From: a virus
Length of the DNA stretch: 38,641 nucleotides
IMG/VR virus record: IMGVR_UViG_3300024054_000032
Span: 1 to 38,641 of that record
Direction: 5' to 3' (one strand)
Positions within the stretch are counted from its first letter, which is position 1. Every line of letters begins with the position of its first letter. Positions 13,874-20,062 of this stretch are shown here, one piece after another. A program made the translations under genes and the position numbers. The notes under the pieces are model-generated. The model had not been told where the DNA came from. It saw only the letters and a list, made by a program, of their open reading frames with translations, and ran no database searches.

Positions 13874-14120
13874 TCTAATCAATAGTCCAAGTCATTACAC
13901 AAGCGGTGGCATTGAAACCATTGATTACATGGAAGCTAAGTCAACCGATGAGGAATACACAGGCCATCTTAGATTAACTGTGCTTAAATATCTATCTAGG
14001 GCTGGTTTGAAAACTGATGCCGCACTGGATTTAAAACTTAAAGAAATTCAAGACTTAGAAAAAGCCGAATGGTATTTGCGTAGGCTTATCTTGAAGAAGA
14101 AACAATTGGTTAATGCTTGA
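13866..14120 (+). CDS. DUF3310 protein
   Basis: An 84-residue member of the DUF3310 (SaV-like) family: SPSHYTSGGIETIDYMEA, then RLTVLKYLSRAG and a KEIQDLEKAEWYLRRLI helix. The family occurs in many phages, alone or attached to nucleotide kinases, and its biochemical role is not settled. Its start overlaps the preceding small gene. Confidence 0.85.
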   Translation: MSDLINSPSHYTSGGIETIDYMEAKSTDEEYTGHLRLTVLKYLSRAGLKTDAALDLKLKEIQDLEKAEWYLRRLILKKKQLVNA

Positions 14121-14214
14121 GTGGCATGACATTATATTCCCGCCAATTAACTTATGGAGTTTTTGGCTAAACTCCATGAGTTTGCTACACTTCGCACATT
14201 ATGGCAGGTTCTAA
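14113..14214 (+). CDS. Small hypothetical protein with FPPINLW motif
   Basis: A 33-residue ORF, MLEWHDIIFPPINLWSFWLN, ending inside the next gene. The IIFPPINLW core recurs in tiny phage proteins, which is the main support. It overlaps the DUF3310 end by 8 bp and the restriction-modification gene start by 14 bp, and it spans that gene's putative promoter and palindrome. Confidence 0.45.
   Translation: MLEWHDIIFPPINLWSFWLNSMSLLHFAHYGRF
14154..14177. promoter_or_regulatory. Palindromic candidate operator over the R-M promoter
   Basis: A perfect 9-bp inverted repeat, ATGGAGTTT (14154-14162) with AAACTCCAT (14169-14177). The six central bases TTGGCT are the -35 box of the downstream promoter. 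A dimeric repressor bound here would block the promoter; alternatively it may be a weak hairpin. Confidence 0.5.
14163..14191 (+). promoter_or_regulatory. Putative promoter of the restriction-modification gene
   Basis: TTGGCT (14163-14168), a 17-nt spacer and TACACT (14186-14191). The transcript would begin around 14198-14201, at or next to the ATG at 14201, giving a leaderless mRNA; no Shine-Dalgarno is present before that ATG, which fits. Confidence 0.45.
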
Positions 14215-16243
14215 AAAAGATTTCACGCAAGCGGCATTTGATGTGTTTCAGCAAGCAATTGGTGAGGCAGAAAAACCTATGCCTTTAACCGGCAGAAAAG
14301 CCAACAGTAGTAAAGGCGGTAAAATTGGCGGGGCTAAACGTGCAGAATCCATGACGGAAGAACAAAGAGCAGAGCAAGCTAAGAAGGCTGCCGATGCGCG
14401 ATGGGCTTCTACCCCCCCCCGCAAAAGACGTGCCAAAGTAAGTCTGAATGAAGCGATTACCACAGATTTAGTACGTGATTATCTAAGAAAACTTGGCTAC
14501 GACAATGACAAATCCATTGTGATTGAACGTGAGAAAACCGCAGATTCACAGATAGACAAACTTCTACAAACGGCTTCTAAAAAAGGTAGCGGCATAGGTC
14601 GACCTGATTTTATTATCACCAGCCCACAAACAGTAAAAAACTTGGTATGTGTTGTTGAGTGCAAGGCTGATGTTGCCAAACATAAAAGCGATACGCTGAC
14701 CAAATATGCGGATTACGCAGTAGATGGCGCAAAGCTGTACGCAACCTACCTATCCAAAGAAAAAGATGTTTTGTATATTGGTGTTAGCGGACAAAACGAG
14801 CAAGAGCTACGGGTGAATCATTACCTGCAACTCAAAAACGAAAAGCCAGCAGAGGTATTTAACCCCAATAAGCTATATCCGTTTAAAGACTACATTGAGC
14901 AGTACAAAAAAGCACGGTTTCGGGTTGATTATGAGGCTTTAATTAAATACACCCGAGACTTAAACGGTGAATTACATAAGAAAAAAATTCCTGAACATAA
15001 CCGTGCCATTTTGTTTAGTGGCATATTGATTGCGCTGGAAGATGATACCTTTCATGACACCTTTGCCAGCTACACCAACGCAAAACGCCTAAGTGATTTT
15101 CTGGTTGAAAGTGTTACTCAAAAACTGGAATACGCAAACATCCCCAAAACCCGTGTCCATGAGATGCAGCAGGCGTATAACTTCATCAAATCGCACACTG
15201 CCTTGATTGATGAGGGCTACTTAATCACGCTGGTGAGCGAAATTCACAAAGAAGTACGCCCGTTCATCAAGTCCAACCAGCACTTTGACATTATCAGCCA
15301 TTGTTATGTGGAATTTCTGAAATATGCGAATAACGATAGCGGGTTAGGGATTGTACTCACCCCAGCGCACATTACTGAGCTATTTTGCGAACTGGCAAAC
15401 GTCACCAAAGACAGCGTGGTGTTGGATAACTGTTGTGGCACATCCAGCTTTTTGATTGCTGCAATGCAAAAGATGATTACGCAAGCTAATGGTGATCAAA
15501 CCGAGATTGAGAAAATCAAAAAAGAACGCTTGGTAGGTATTGAGTATCAAGACCATATTTTTACGCTTGCCGTATCGAATATGATTATTCACGGCGATGG
15601 TAAAACAAACATCATCAAAGGCGATTGCTTTAAAAAAATCCAAGATACGCACAAATACAAGCCAACAGTAGGTCTGCTCAATCCGCCTTACAATGACGTA
15701 ACTGGTATTGATGAACTCGTGTTTATCGAGAATAACCTATCAGCCATCGAGAAAAACGGCATAGTTGTGGCGATTGTACCGATGCGATGTGCGCTATATC
15801 AAGATGGTCAAGGTGATATACTCAAGCAAAGGTTGCTTGATAGTCACACACTGGAAGCTGTTATGTCTATGCCAGATGATTTGTTTTACCCCGTTGGCAC
15901 AGTCACATGTGTGATGGTGTTTAGAGCGCAAATTCCGCACGCCGTGAGCAACAAAAAAACGTGGTTTGGTTATTGGAAGAGTGACGGCTTTGCAAAAGTT
16001 AAACATCGTGGACGTGTTGATGCAAATAACTTATGGCAGAGTATTAAATCACATTGGCTTGAAATGTACCGTAACCGTGAGTCGAAGGCAGGTGAAAGTA
16101 TCCTGCAATATGTTGGCGCAAAGGATGAATGGTGTGCAGAAGCCTATATGGAAACTGACTACTCTCAACTTTCTCAGTCCTCTTTTGAAGAGTCTGTTAA
16201 GAAATTTATTGCCTTTAATCTCATAAGCAGCCAAGAGACTTAG
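14201..16243 (+). CDS. Fused restriction endonuclease / N6-adenine methyltransferase (BcgI-like RM subunit)
   Basis: A 680-residue single-chain R-M protein. Residues 36-70 hold a basic GGKIGGAKRAES...RKAADARW-like segment. About 85-200 is a PD-(D/E)XK nuclease domain like the HsdR N-terminus, with RPDFII (P135, D136) and VECKAD (E153, K155). From about 265 follows an HsdM-type gamma-class methylase: LTPAHI (386-391), SAM motif LDNCCGTSSFL (408-418) and NPPY (494-497). R, M and a separate S subunit are the layout of BcgI-type type IIB enzymes. Motif I reads NCCGT instead of the usual PxCGS/T. A C9 tract interrupts the linker (14412-14420). The S gene follows 2 bases later. Confidence 0.85.
   Translation: MAGSKKDFTQAAFDVFQQAIGEAEKPMPLTGRKANSSKGGKIGGAKRAESMTEEQRAEQAKKAADARWASTPPRKRRAKVSLNEAITTDLVRDYLRKLGYDNDKSIVIEREKTADSQIDKLLQTASKKGSGIGRPDFIITSPQTVKNLVCVVECKADVAKHKSDTLTKYADYAVDGAKLYATYLSKEKDVLYIGVSGQNEQELRVNHYLQLKNEKPAEVFNPNKLYPFKDYIEQYKKARFRVDYEALIKYTRDLNGELHKKKIPEHNRAILFSGILIALEDDTFHDTFASYTNAKRLSDFLVESVTQKLEYANIPKTRVHEMQQAYNFIKSHTALIDEGYLITLVSEIHKEVRPFIKSNQHFDIISHCYVEFLKYANNDSGLGIVLTPAHITELFCELANVTKDSVVLDNCCGTSSFLIAAMQKMITQANGDQTEIEKIKKERLVGIEYQDHIFTLAVSNMIIHGDGKTNIIKGDCFKKIQDTHKYKPTVGLLNPPYNDVTGIDELVFIENNLSAIEKNGIVVAIVPMRCALYQDGQGDILKQRLLDSHTLEAVMSMPDDLFYPVGTVTCVMVFRAQIPHAVSNKKTWFGYWKSDGFAKVKHRGRVDANNLWQSIKSHWLEMYRNRESKAGESILQYVGAKDEWCAEAYMETDYSQLSQSSFEESVKKFIAFNLISSQET
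14412..14420 (+). repeat. C9 homopolymer tract inside the R-M gene
   Basis: Nine consecutive C residues encode T-P-P-R at residues 71-74, between the basic N-terminal segment and the nuclease domain. As read, the frame is intact. Gain or loss of one base would truncate the protein near residue 75. Confidence 0.9.
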
Positions 16244-16245
16244 AT

Positions 16246-16710
16246 ATGAATCTTGTAAGATTAGATGAGTTATTTGATGTTAAATACGGTTCAAATCTTG
16301 AGCTAAATGCGCTACATAAAGATGAGCATGGCATAAATTTTGTTTCTCGTACTGCTAAAAATAATGGCGTTTCTGCGAAAGTAAAACCAATTAGCGGATT
16401 AGACCCGATACCAGCAGGTGTTTTAACAGTAGCGGGCGGTGGCTCTGTATTAGAAACTTTCTTGCAAAACAAGCCGTTTTATTCAGGCCGAGATTTATAT
16501 TACTTAATTCCAAAAACAGGAATGTCAGATACGCAAAAATTGTTTTACGCGTTCTGTATTCGAACAAACAAATATAAATACAATTATGGCAGACAAGCTA
16601 ATAAAACTTTACGAAGCATAATGATTCCCGATCTATCCGAAGTTCCCGATTGGATTGAATTGTCAGTCAAAAAAATAAAGAAAAATGTAATTAAAAACAT
16701 AGGTTTATAA
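16246..16710 (+). CDS. Half-sized HsdS-like DNA specificity subunit
   Basis: A 154-residue protein with one target-recognition domain of the type I S family: VRLDELFDVKYGSNLELNAL, then INFVSRTAKNNGV, PIPAGVLTVAGGGSVLETFL and the closing RQANKTLRSIMIP. Full HsdS proteins carry two such domains, so this one would need to dimerise and should then recognise a symmetrical bipartite site. It begins 2 bases after the fused R-M gene, so they form one unit. The end (VKKIKKNVIKNIGL) is basic and lacks a long coiled-coil spacer helix. Confidence 0.8.
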   Translation: MNLVRLDELFDVKYGSNLELNALHKDEHGINFVSRTAKNNGVSAKVKPISGLDPIPAGVLTVAGGGSVLETFLQNKPFYSGRDLYYLIPKTGMSDTQKLFYAFCIRTNKYKYNYGRQANKTLRSIMIPDLSEVPDWIELSVKKIKKNVIKNIGL

Positions 16711-16732
16711 CAATATCACAATCATAAATTGA

Positions 16733-16761
16733 TTGACTTTTCACTTACTTAAGCATATAAT
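16733..16761 (+). promoter_or_regulatory. Strong promoter for the HTH gene
   Basis: TTGACT (16733-16738), an optimal 17-nt spacer and a perfect TATAAT (16756-16761) lie 31 bp before the ATG at 16793. It is among the best sigma-70 matches in the window. Confidence 0.8.
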
Positions 16762-16792
16762 TCATTTTGAAATATCGAAAAGGGTATTCAAA

Positions 16793-17062
16793 ATGAACAG
16801 ACTAGATAACAAAGAACGCGCCAATATCCTCAGAATTATTTGCGAAGGCATGGGGATTAACGCGACATGCCGTGTGACTGGCGCATCTAAAAACACTGTT
16901 CTAAAACTGCTGGCTGATGTAGGTAAAGAAGGCGAAGCTAACTTTGATTTAATCTTTGGTAAGAAGAAAACAAACGGCGGTTGGGTGCCACCCCCATTAT
17001 CGTTAAATGAATACCCAGATAACGGTGAGATTTCAGATGAACCGCCTAGAAATGAATGGTGA
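16793..17062 (+). CDS. InsA-like helix-turn-helix protein
   Basis: An 89-residue protein. Residues 1-45 (MNRLDNKERANILRIICEGM, then NATCRVTGASKNTVLKLLADVG) closely match the N-terminal DNA-binding domain of IS1-type InsA/transposase proteins. The rest is unlike a transposase: a GKKKTNGG turn and an acidic, proline-rich tail (PPPLSLNEYPDNGE). No catalytic domain, IS ends or target duplication are seen, so it looks domesticated as a small regulator. It has its own strong promoter and AAGGG ribosome site; an in-frame upstream ATG at 16735 would lie inside the promoter. Confidence 0.75.
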   Translation: MNRLDNKERANILRIICEGMGINATCRVTGASKNTVLKLLADVGKEGEANFDLIFGKKKTNGGWVPPPLSLNEYPDNGEISDEPPRNEW

Positions 17063-17093
17063 GTGCCAACATAAGATTCTGAGCCGCATTTCC

Positions 17094-17124
17094 ATAGTTT
17101 GCTTTAAACCATTAAAGAAACTAT
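17094..17124. terminator. Hairpin between converging operons
   Basis: ATAGTTT (17094-17100) and CTTTAA (17102-17107) pair with TTAAAG (17112-17117) and AAACTAT (17118-17124) around an ACCA loop: a 13-bp stem with one bulged G. It lies between the ends of the early (17062) and late (17124) operons. The stem is AT-rich with no T-run, so it may be a bidirectional terminator or a processing structure. Confidence 0.45.
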
Positions 17125-17654
17125 CACTGACACCCTTTCAGCTCACATTCTGCCAACCAGGCATTATAGAGAGCATTATAATCTAGCGTTGTAATTACAC
17201 AGGCTTCTTCTAGCGTTTTTGCGTATTCTCCAGTAGTGGCTGCGTCACTGTTTCGCCAGCTTTCGGTAGATGTGTTGGCGGTTTCGAGAATTTTGGACAA
17301 TCGCTCGCGGTAACTAACGCTTTGTTGGCGCAACTTATCATTAAGAGCGACAATAATGGTGCTATTCTTAGTGCTAATTTTTTCATAATAATCACGAACC
17401 CCGTTAAGTTGATTAAGATAATCTGCTGCTTGTTGTGATTTAATTTGTTCTGATTCTTTTGCGATACGCGCATTTTCTAACTGCTGAGCAACACGTTGTT
17501 GCTCAACCTGCAATTTATAGCTTTGTAACTCTAATGTAGCTACATCTCGCTGGTGTTTCAATATTGCGATATACGCAAATAGGCTAATTATAATAAAACC
17601 AACCGCTAATTGTTTCCACCAAACTTTTAAGAAAGTCATCAAGATAGACATCAT
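17124..17654 (-). CDS. Rz: Rz-like inner-membrane spanin
   Basis: A 176-residue i-spanin. A short cytoplasmic start is followed by one membrane anchor (LAVGFIIISLFAYIAIL, about residues 16-32) and a long periplasmic coiled coil rich in Gln, Glu and Lys (LEQQ/QQ repeats, about 40-110). It would join the Rz1 lipoprotein, encoded inside this gene, to bridge the envelope and fuse the membranes in the last lysis step. It is the last gene of the late operon and overlaps the upstream two-TM gene by 4 bp. Confidence 0.87.
   Translation of the reverse strand: MMSILMTFLKVWWKQLAVGFIIISLFAYIAILKHQRDVATLELQSYKLQVEQQRVAQQLENARIAKESEQIKSQQAADYLNQLNGVRDYYEKISTKNSTIIVALNDKLRQQSVSYRERLSKILETANTSTESWRNSDAATTGEYAKTLEEACVITTLDYNALYNAWLAECELKGCQ
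17210..17386 (-). CDS. Rz1: Rz1-like outer-membrane spanin lipoprotein
   Basis: A 58-residue ORF embedded in another frame of the Rz gene. MKKLALRIAPLLSLLMISC is a lipoprotein signal with the lipid-attachment cysteine at residue 19, leaving a mature chain of 40 residues with Pro-rich segments (SKPPTHLPKAG). Nested Rz1 genes of this kind are standard in lambda-like lysis cassettes. The ATG at 17386 is preferred over an upstream start because it places the signal at the N-terminus. Confidence 0.85.
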   Translation of the reverse strand: MKKLALRIAPLLSLLMISCANKALVTASDCPKFSKPPTHLPKAGETVTQPLLENTQKR

Positions 17655-17866
17655 ACTGCCTCAGTTTTTCGTGTTCGTTTGTCATTTGATATTCTATTTG
17701 CAAATTTATCAGCAGTGTGACCTGCAACTAATGCTACAACATTGAAATTAACTATATCTACAAAATTATTACCTGATAATTTATCAGCGAAAAGCAAAAA
17801 AGCAGACAAGCCTGTTAGCCCAATTGCGAACAGGAATCGTCTGCCACCATAATAGTCGAATCTCAT
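17651..17866 (-). CDS. Small two-TM membrane protein, possible second holin or antiholin
   Basis: A 71-residue protein with two hydrophobic segments (FLFAIGLTGLSAFLLFA, about 11-27; VDIVNFNVVALVAGHTA, about 36-52) and a basic tail (NRISNDKRTRKTEA). It sits between endolysin and spanin genes, with 4-bp overlaps on both sides. Size, topology and position fit a class II holin or antiholin. No named family was recognised. Confidence 0.6.
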   Translation of the reverse strand: MRFDYYGGRRFLFAIGLTGLSAFLLFADKLSGNNFVDIVNFNVVALVAGHTADKFANRISNDKRTRKTEAV

Positions 17867-18288
17867 AATGTTTTACCAGCCTGGAAATCAGCAATCCTTA
17901 ATCCATCTGTAAATTGAAAATGCGCCATTTCTTTATTTCGATTCCAACGCCATGCCCATTCCAACCCAATACCTTCCCCAATCGCACCTATTTGTTCCCA
18001 TAGCTTCAAGTCATCGCCTTTAGTCCCCCAAACAGGTTTCCCGTTACGAAGTGGGACAACATCAAAGGCCACCTTCCAATTATGGAAGGACTGCCCAGCT
18101 TTGGCATTAGTGACAATCTTACCCGGCGCAGTCCTGCCTTGTGCATATAGTGCATTTTGGCTGTCTGCATCTCTATAAGTAGAACAAATCAGGACATCAA
18201 TGCCTGATTTATCACATTCATTTATGAATTTTTCTGCTAATGCTTTAACCTTTGGATGCAAATCATCTAACGAGCGACTGTTAATCAT
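17863..18288 (-). CDS. Endolysin, M15 family peptidase (VanY-like)
   Basis: A 141-residue zinc peptidase of the L-alanyl-D-glutamate/VanY type that cuts the peptide stems of peptidoglycan. Zinc ligands are H69 and D76 in SFHNWKVAFD, and H123 in AHFQF; STYRDADSQNALYAQGR is the family's conserved substrate-side segment. No signal peptide is present, so it needs a holin to reach the wall. It lies between two holin-like genes; the ATG at 18288 is 1 base after the upstream stop codon. Confidence 0.92.
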   Translation of the reverse strand: MINSRSLDDLHPKVKALAEKFINECDKSGIDVLICSTYRDADSQNALYAQGRTAPGKIVTNAKAGQSFHNWKVAFDVVPLRNGKPVWGTKGDDLKLWEQIGAIGEGIGLEWAWRWNRNKEMAHFQFTDGLRIADFQAGKTL

Positions 18289-18495
18289 CTAATGCCCCAA
18301 TATAGCACGCGAAATCCAAGAGATAATCGCTCCTATAAGAGAAGCAATCATCATTCCAACCCAGAAGCCACCACGACTTTTATTAGCTAAAGCAAGCAGC
18401 TCCTCAAGAGCAATTTCCATCTTGTCAATCTTTTTCTCAAGGAGTTCTACCTTTGAAATAAGTTTTCCATATTCTACTGGATTAATATCTTCCAT
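18289..18495 (-). CDS. Holin-like protein (XhlA-type layout)
   Basis: A 68-residue protein. An N-terminal coiled-coil-like amphipathic region (KLISKVELLEKKIDKMEIAL) is followed by one C-terminal membrane span (VGMMIASLIGAIISWISRAI). This matches the XhlA/hemolysin-type holin partner. It lies directly upstream of the endolysin. GAGG precedes the ATG at 18495. Confidence 0.7.
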   Translation of the reverse strand: MEDINPVEYGKLISKVELLEKKIDKMEIALEELLALANKSRGGFWVGMMIASLIGAIISWISRAILGH

Positions 18496-18552
18496 TTATT
18501 CCTCGGCTGGGTATCTTTATTTTTGTCATTTCGTTATAGTTTATTATTTAAT

Positions 18553-18759
18553 TTAAAGAACTGCTTGTTGAAGGGGGGTTAAGTCTAAATCCCCGTAAAA
18601 ATCAGCCCCCCTTGCTATCTGAATTTCTAGGTGTTCTTTATTGCGAGCTACGGTATCAGCCCAGTCAGCGTCAGACATACCTTCTGGCTTGCCTTGATTG
18701 AGTAAGTTTACGCTGTCCATCGCGGCATTGTAGTGATCTTGTGGTGTTAATTCTAACAT
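18553..18759 (-). CDS. Small conserved protein downstream of the tail fibre gene
   Basis: A 68-residue acidic protein: LTPQDHYNAAMDSVNLLNQG, PEGMSDADWADTVARNKEHL, and a final LTPLQQAVL. Similar small proteins commonly follow tail fibre genes in siphoviruses and may assist fibre assembly, but no function is established that I know of. Its ATG directly follows the fibre gene stop codon. Confidence 0.65.
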   Translation of the reverse strand: MLELTPQDHYNAAMDSVNLLNQGKPEGMSDADWADTVARNKEHLEIQIARGADFYGDLDLTPLQQAVL

Positions 18760-20061
18760 TTAAATATCTCCTTCTAGTGTGGCAAGTCTTGCTGACAAGT
18801 CTTGAATGATTGCTTGTTGCTCCTGGATTGCTTTAACCAATACAGGAATCAAATGAGAATCAGTGATTTTAAGTTTATCAGCATCTTCATTATCTACGAT
18901 AACTGGGCCAGCACCTTCCAATGCCAGTACGTCCTGAGCGCCGAAGCCGTATTTAACTTGTCCGTGAACAATATCACTATCACGTGATTCTTTAAACTGG
19001 TATTTGATTGGTTTCAGTTTGGTAACAAAGTCCAAACCATGCGGCACATCGCCCAAAACCTTCTTATCGCGCAAATCAGAAACAACAGTCCACGCTACCT
19101 TAACATAGGCATTGGTGACATAAGTTGAACCCATGCTGATGCGATGGTTCTCTGTTGTTATATTATAAGCTGGAGTAAACCCAATCCCATAAACGTAACC
19201 ACCGATCATTACGTTATTAGAACCAGTAGTGTTGTTGTATCCTGCGTATAAACCAAAAGCAGTGTTGTTGTTCCCGGTGGTGTTGTATCTAAGGGCTTCC
19301 AAGCCACTGGCAGTGTTGTTGCTTCCAGTAGTATTGAAATGGAGTGCACCCAAGCCACTAGCTGTGTTGGAGCTACCAGTTGTGTTGGAGTAGAGTGCGC
19401 TCACGCCACTAGCGGTATTGTAGTTACCAGTTGTGTTGGAGTAGAGTGCGCTCACGCCACTAGCGATGTTTTGTGTACCAGTAGTATTGAAACGGAGTGC
19501 ATCCACACCACTAGCTGTATTGTAACTACCCGTAGTGTTGGAGTAGAGTGCATTCAAACCATTAGCGGTGTTTTGTGTACCAGTAGTATTGAAGCGGAGC
19601 GCATCCATACCATTAGCTGTGTTGCTTGGCCCCGCGCCTCCACCACGACCTATTGTGATGCCGTAAATCGTTGCATCACCAAATGCCACAACCAGCTTAG
19701 TACCATCAAACGTCAACCCTGCACTGTCAGTTAGCAGCCCACCCGTAGTGGCGTAGGTGATACGACCTGAGGTTAAGCCGGAATCTGTGAGGGATGTGAA
19801 TTTCCCTGATGATGGAGTAATTTCACCCACAGTACCATTGATATTAATATCATATCTTGCTGACAAATCCCCCCAAGTGCCACCACTCCATTTTTGATGC
19901 TTAAATTCAGCACTGTTCCAACGAATCGCATTAATTGGCAAATTTGTTGGGGTTGTTAATGCGGGGTCTAATCCAATTGTTAAGTCATCAAAACGAGCAT
20001 CTATCTCACTAGTGTAAGCAGTATATAAACTGGTATTGGTTGGTTTGCTATGATCTGCCAT
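18760..20061 (-). CDS. Tail fibre with 17-residue repeats and S74 intramolecular chaperone
   Basis: A 433-residue fibre. Residues 1-60 include the SEFKHQKWSG-like trimer-start region. Residues 147-282 are eight tandem 17-residue repeats of the form NTA-G-ALxxNTTG, a pattern expected to form a stacked beta-roll like YadA heads. The C-terminus from about 320 is a peptidase S74 auto-chaperone (SDLRDKKVLGDV, then KPIKYQFKE and YGFGAQDVLAL) that trimerises the fibre and then cleaves itself off. It should bind a host surface receptor. It starts 1 base after the tip protein stop codon. Confidence 0.9.
   Translation of the reverse strand: MADHSKPTNTSLYTAYTSEIDARFDDLTIGLDPALTTPTNLPINAIRWNSAEFKHQKWSGGTWGDLSARYDININGTVGEITPSSGKFTSLTDSGLTSGRITYATTGGLLTDSAGLTFDGTKLVVAFGDATIYGITIGRGGGAGPSNTANGMDALRFNTTGTQNTANGLNALYSNTTGSYNTASGVDALRFNTTGTQNIASGVSALYSNTTGNYNTASGVSALYSNTTGSSNTASGLGALHFNTTGSNNTASGLEALRYNTTGNNNTAFGLYAGYNNTTGSNNVMIGGYVYGIGFTPAYNITTENHRISMGSTYVTNAYVKVAWTVVSDLRDKKVLGDVPHGLDFVTKLKPIKYQFKESRDSDIVHGQVKYGFGAQDVLALEGAGPVIVDNEDADKLKITDSHLIPVLVKAIQEQQAIIQDLSARLATLEGDI
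19216..19623 (-). repeat. Eight 51-bp tandem repeats in the tail fibre gene
   Basis: Eight consecutive 51-bp units encode the 17-residue NTA-G-ALxxNTTG repeat. Neighbouring units are similar enough for slipped replication or recombination to change the copy number and so the fibre length. Confidence 0.9.
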
Positions 20062-20062
20062 C

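Noticed and set aside
16793-17062. An IS1 insertion sequence
   Set aside because: Only the DNA-binding domain is present; no transposase catalytic region, terminal inverted repeats or target duplication can be seen, and the gene has its own phage-like promoter.
19216-19623. Regular repeats resembling a CRISPR array
   Set aside because: The 51-bp units are adjacent without spacers and encode a regular 17-residue protein repeat in the tail fibre; no cas genes are nearby (the Cas4-like nuclease belongs to a recombination module).
19339-19734. A 131-codon plus-strand ORF rich in Cys, Thr and Ser
   Set aside because: It is the antisense of the tail fibre repeats; its periodic sequence only mirrors the coding repeats.
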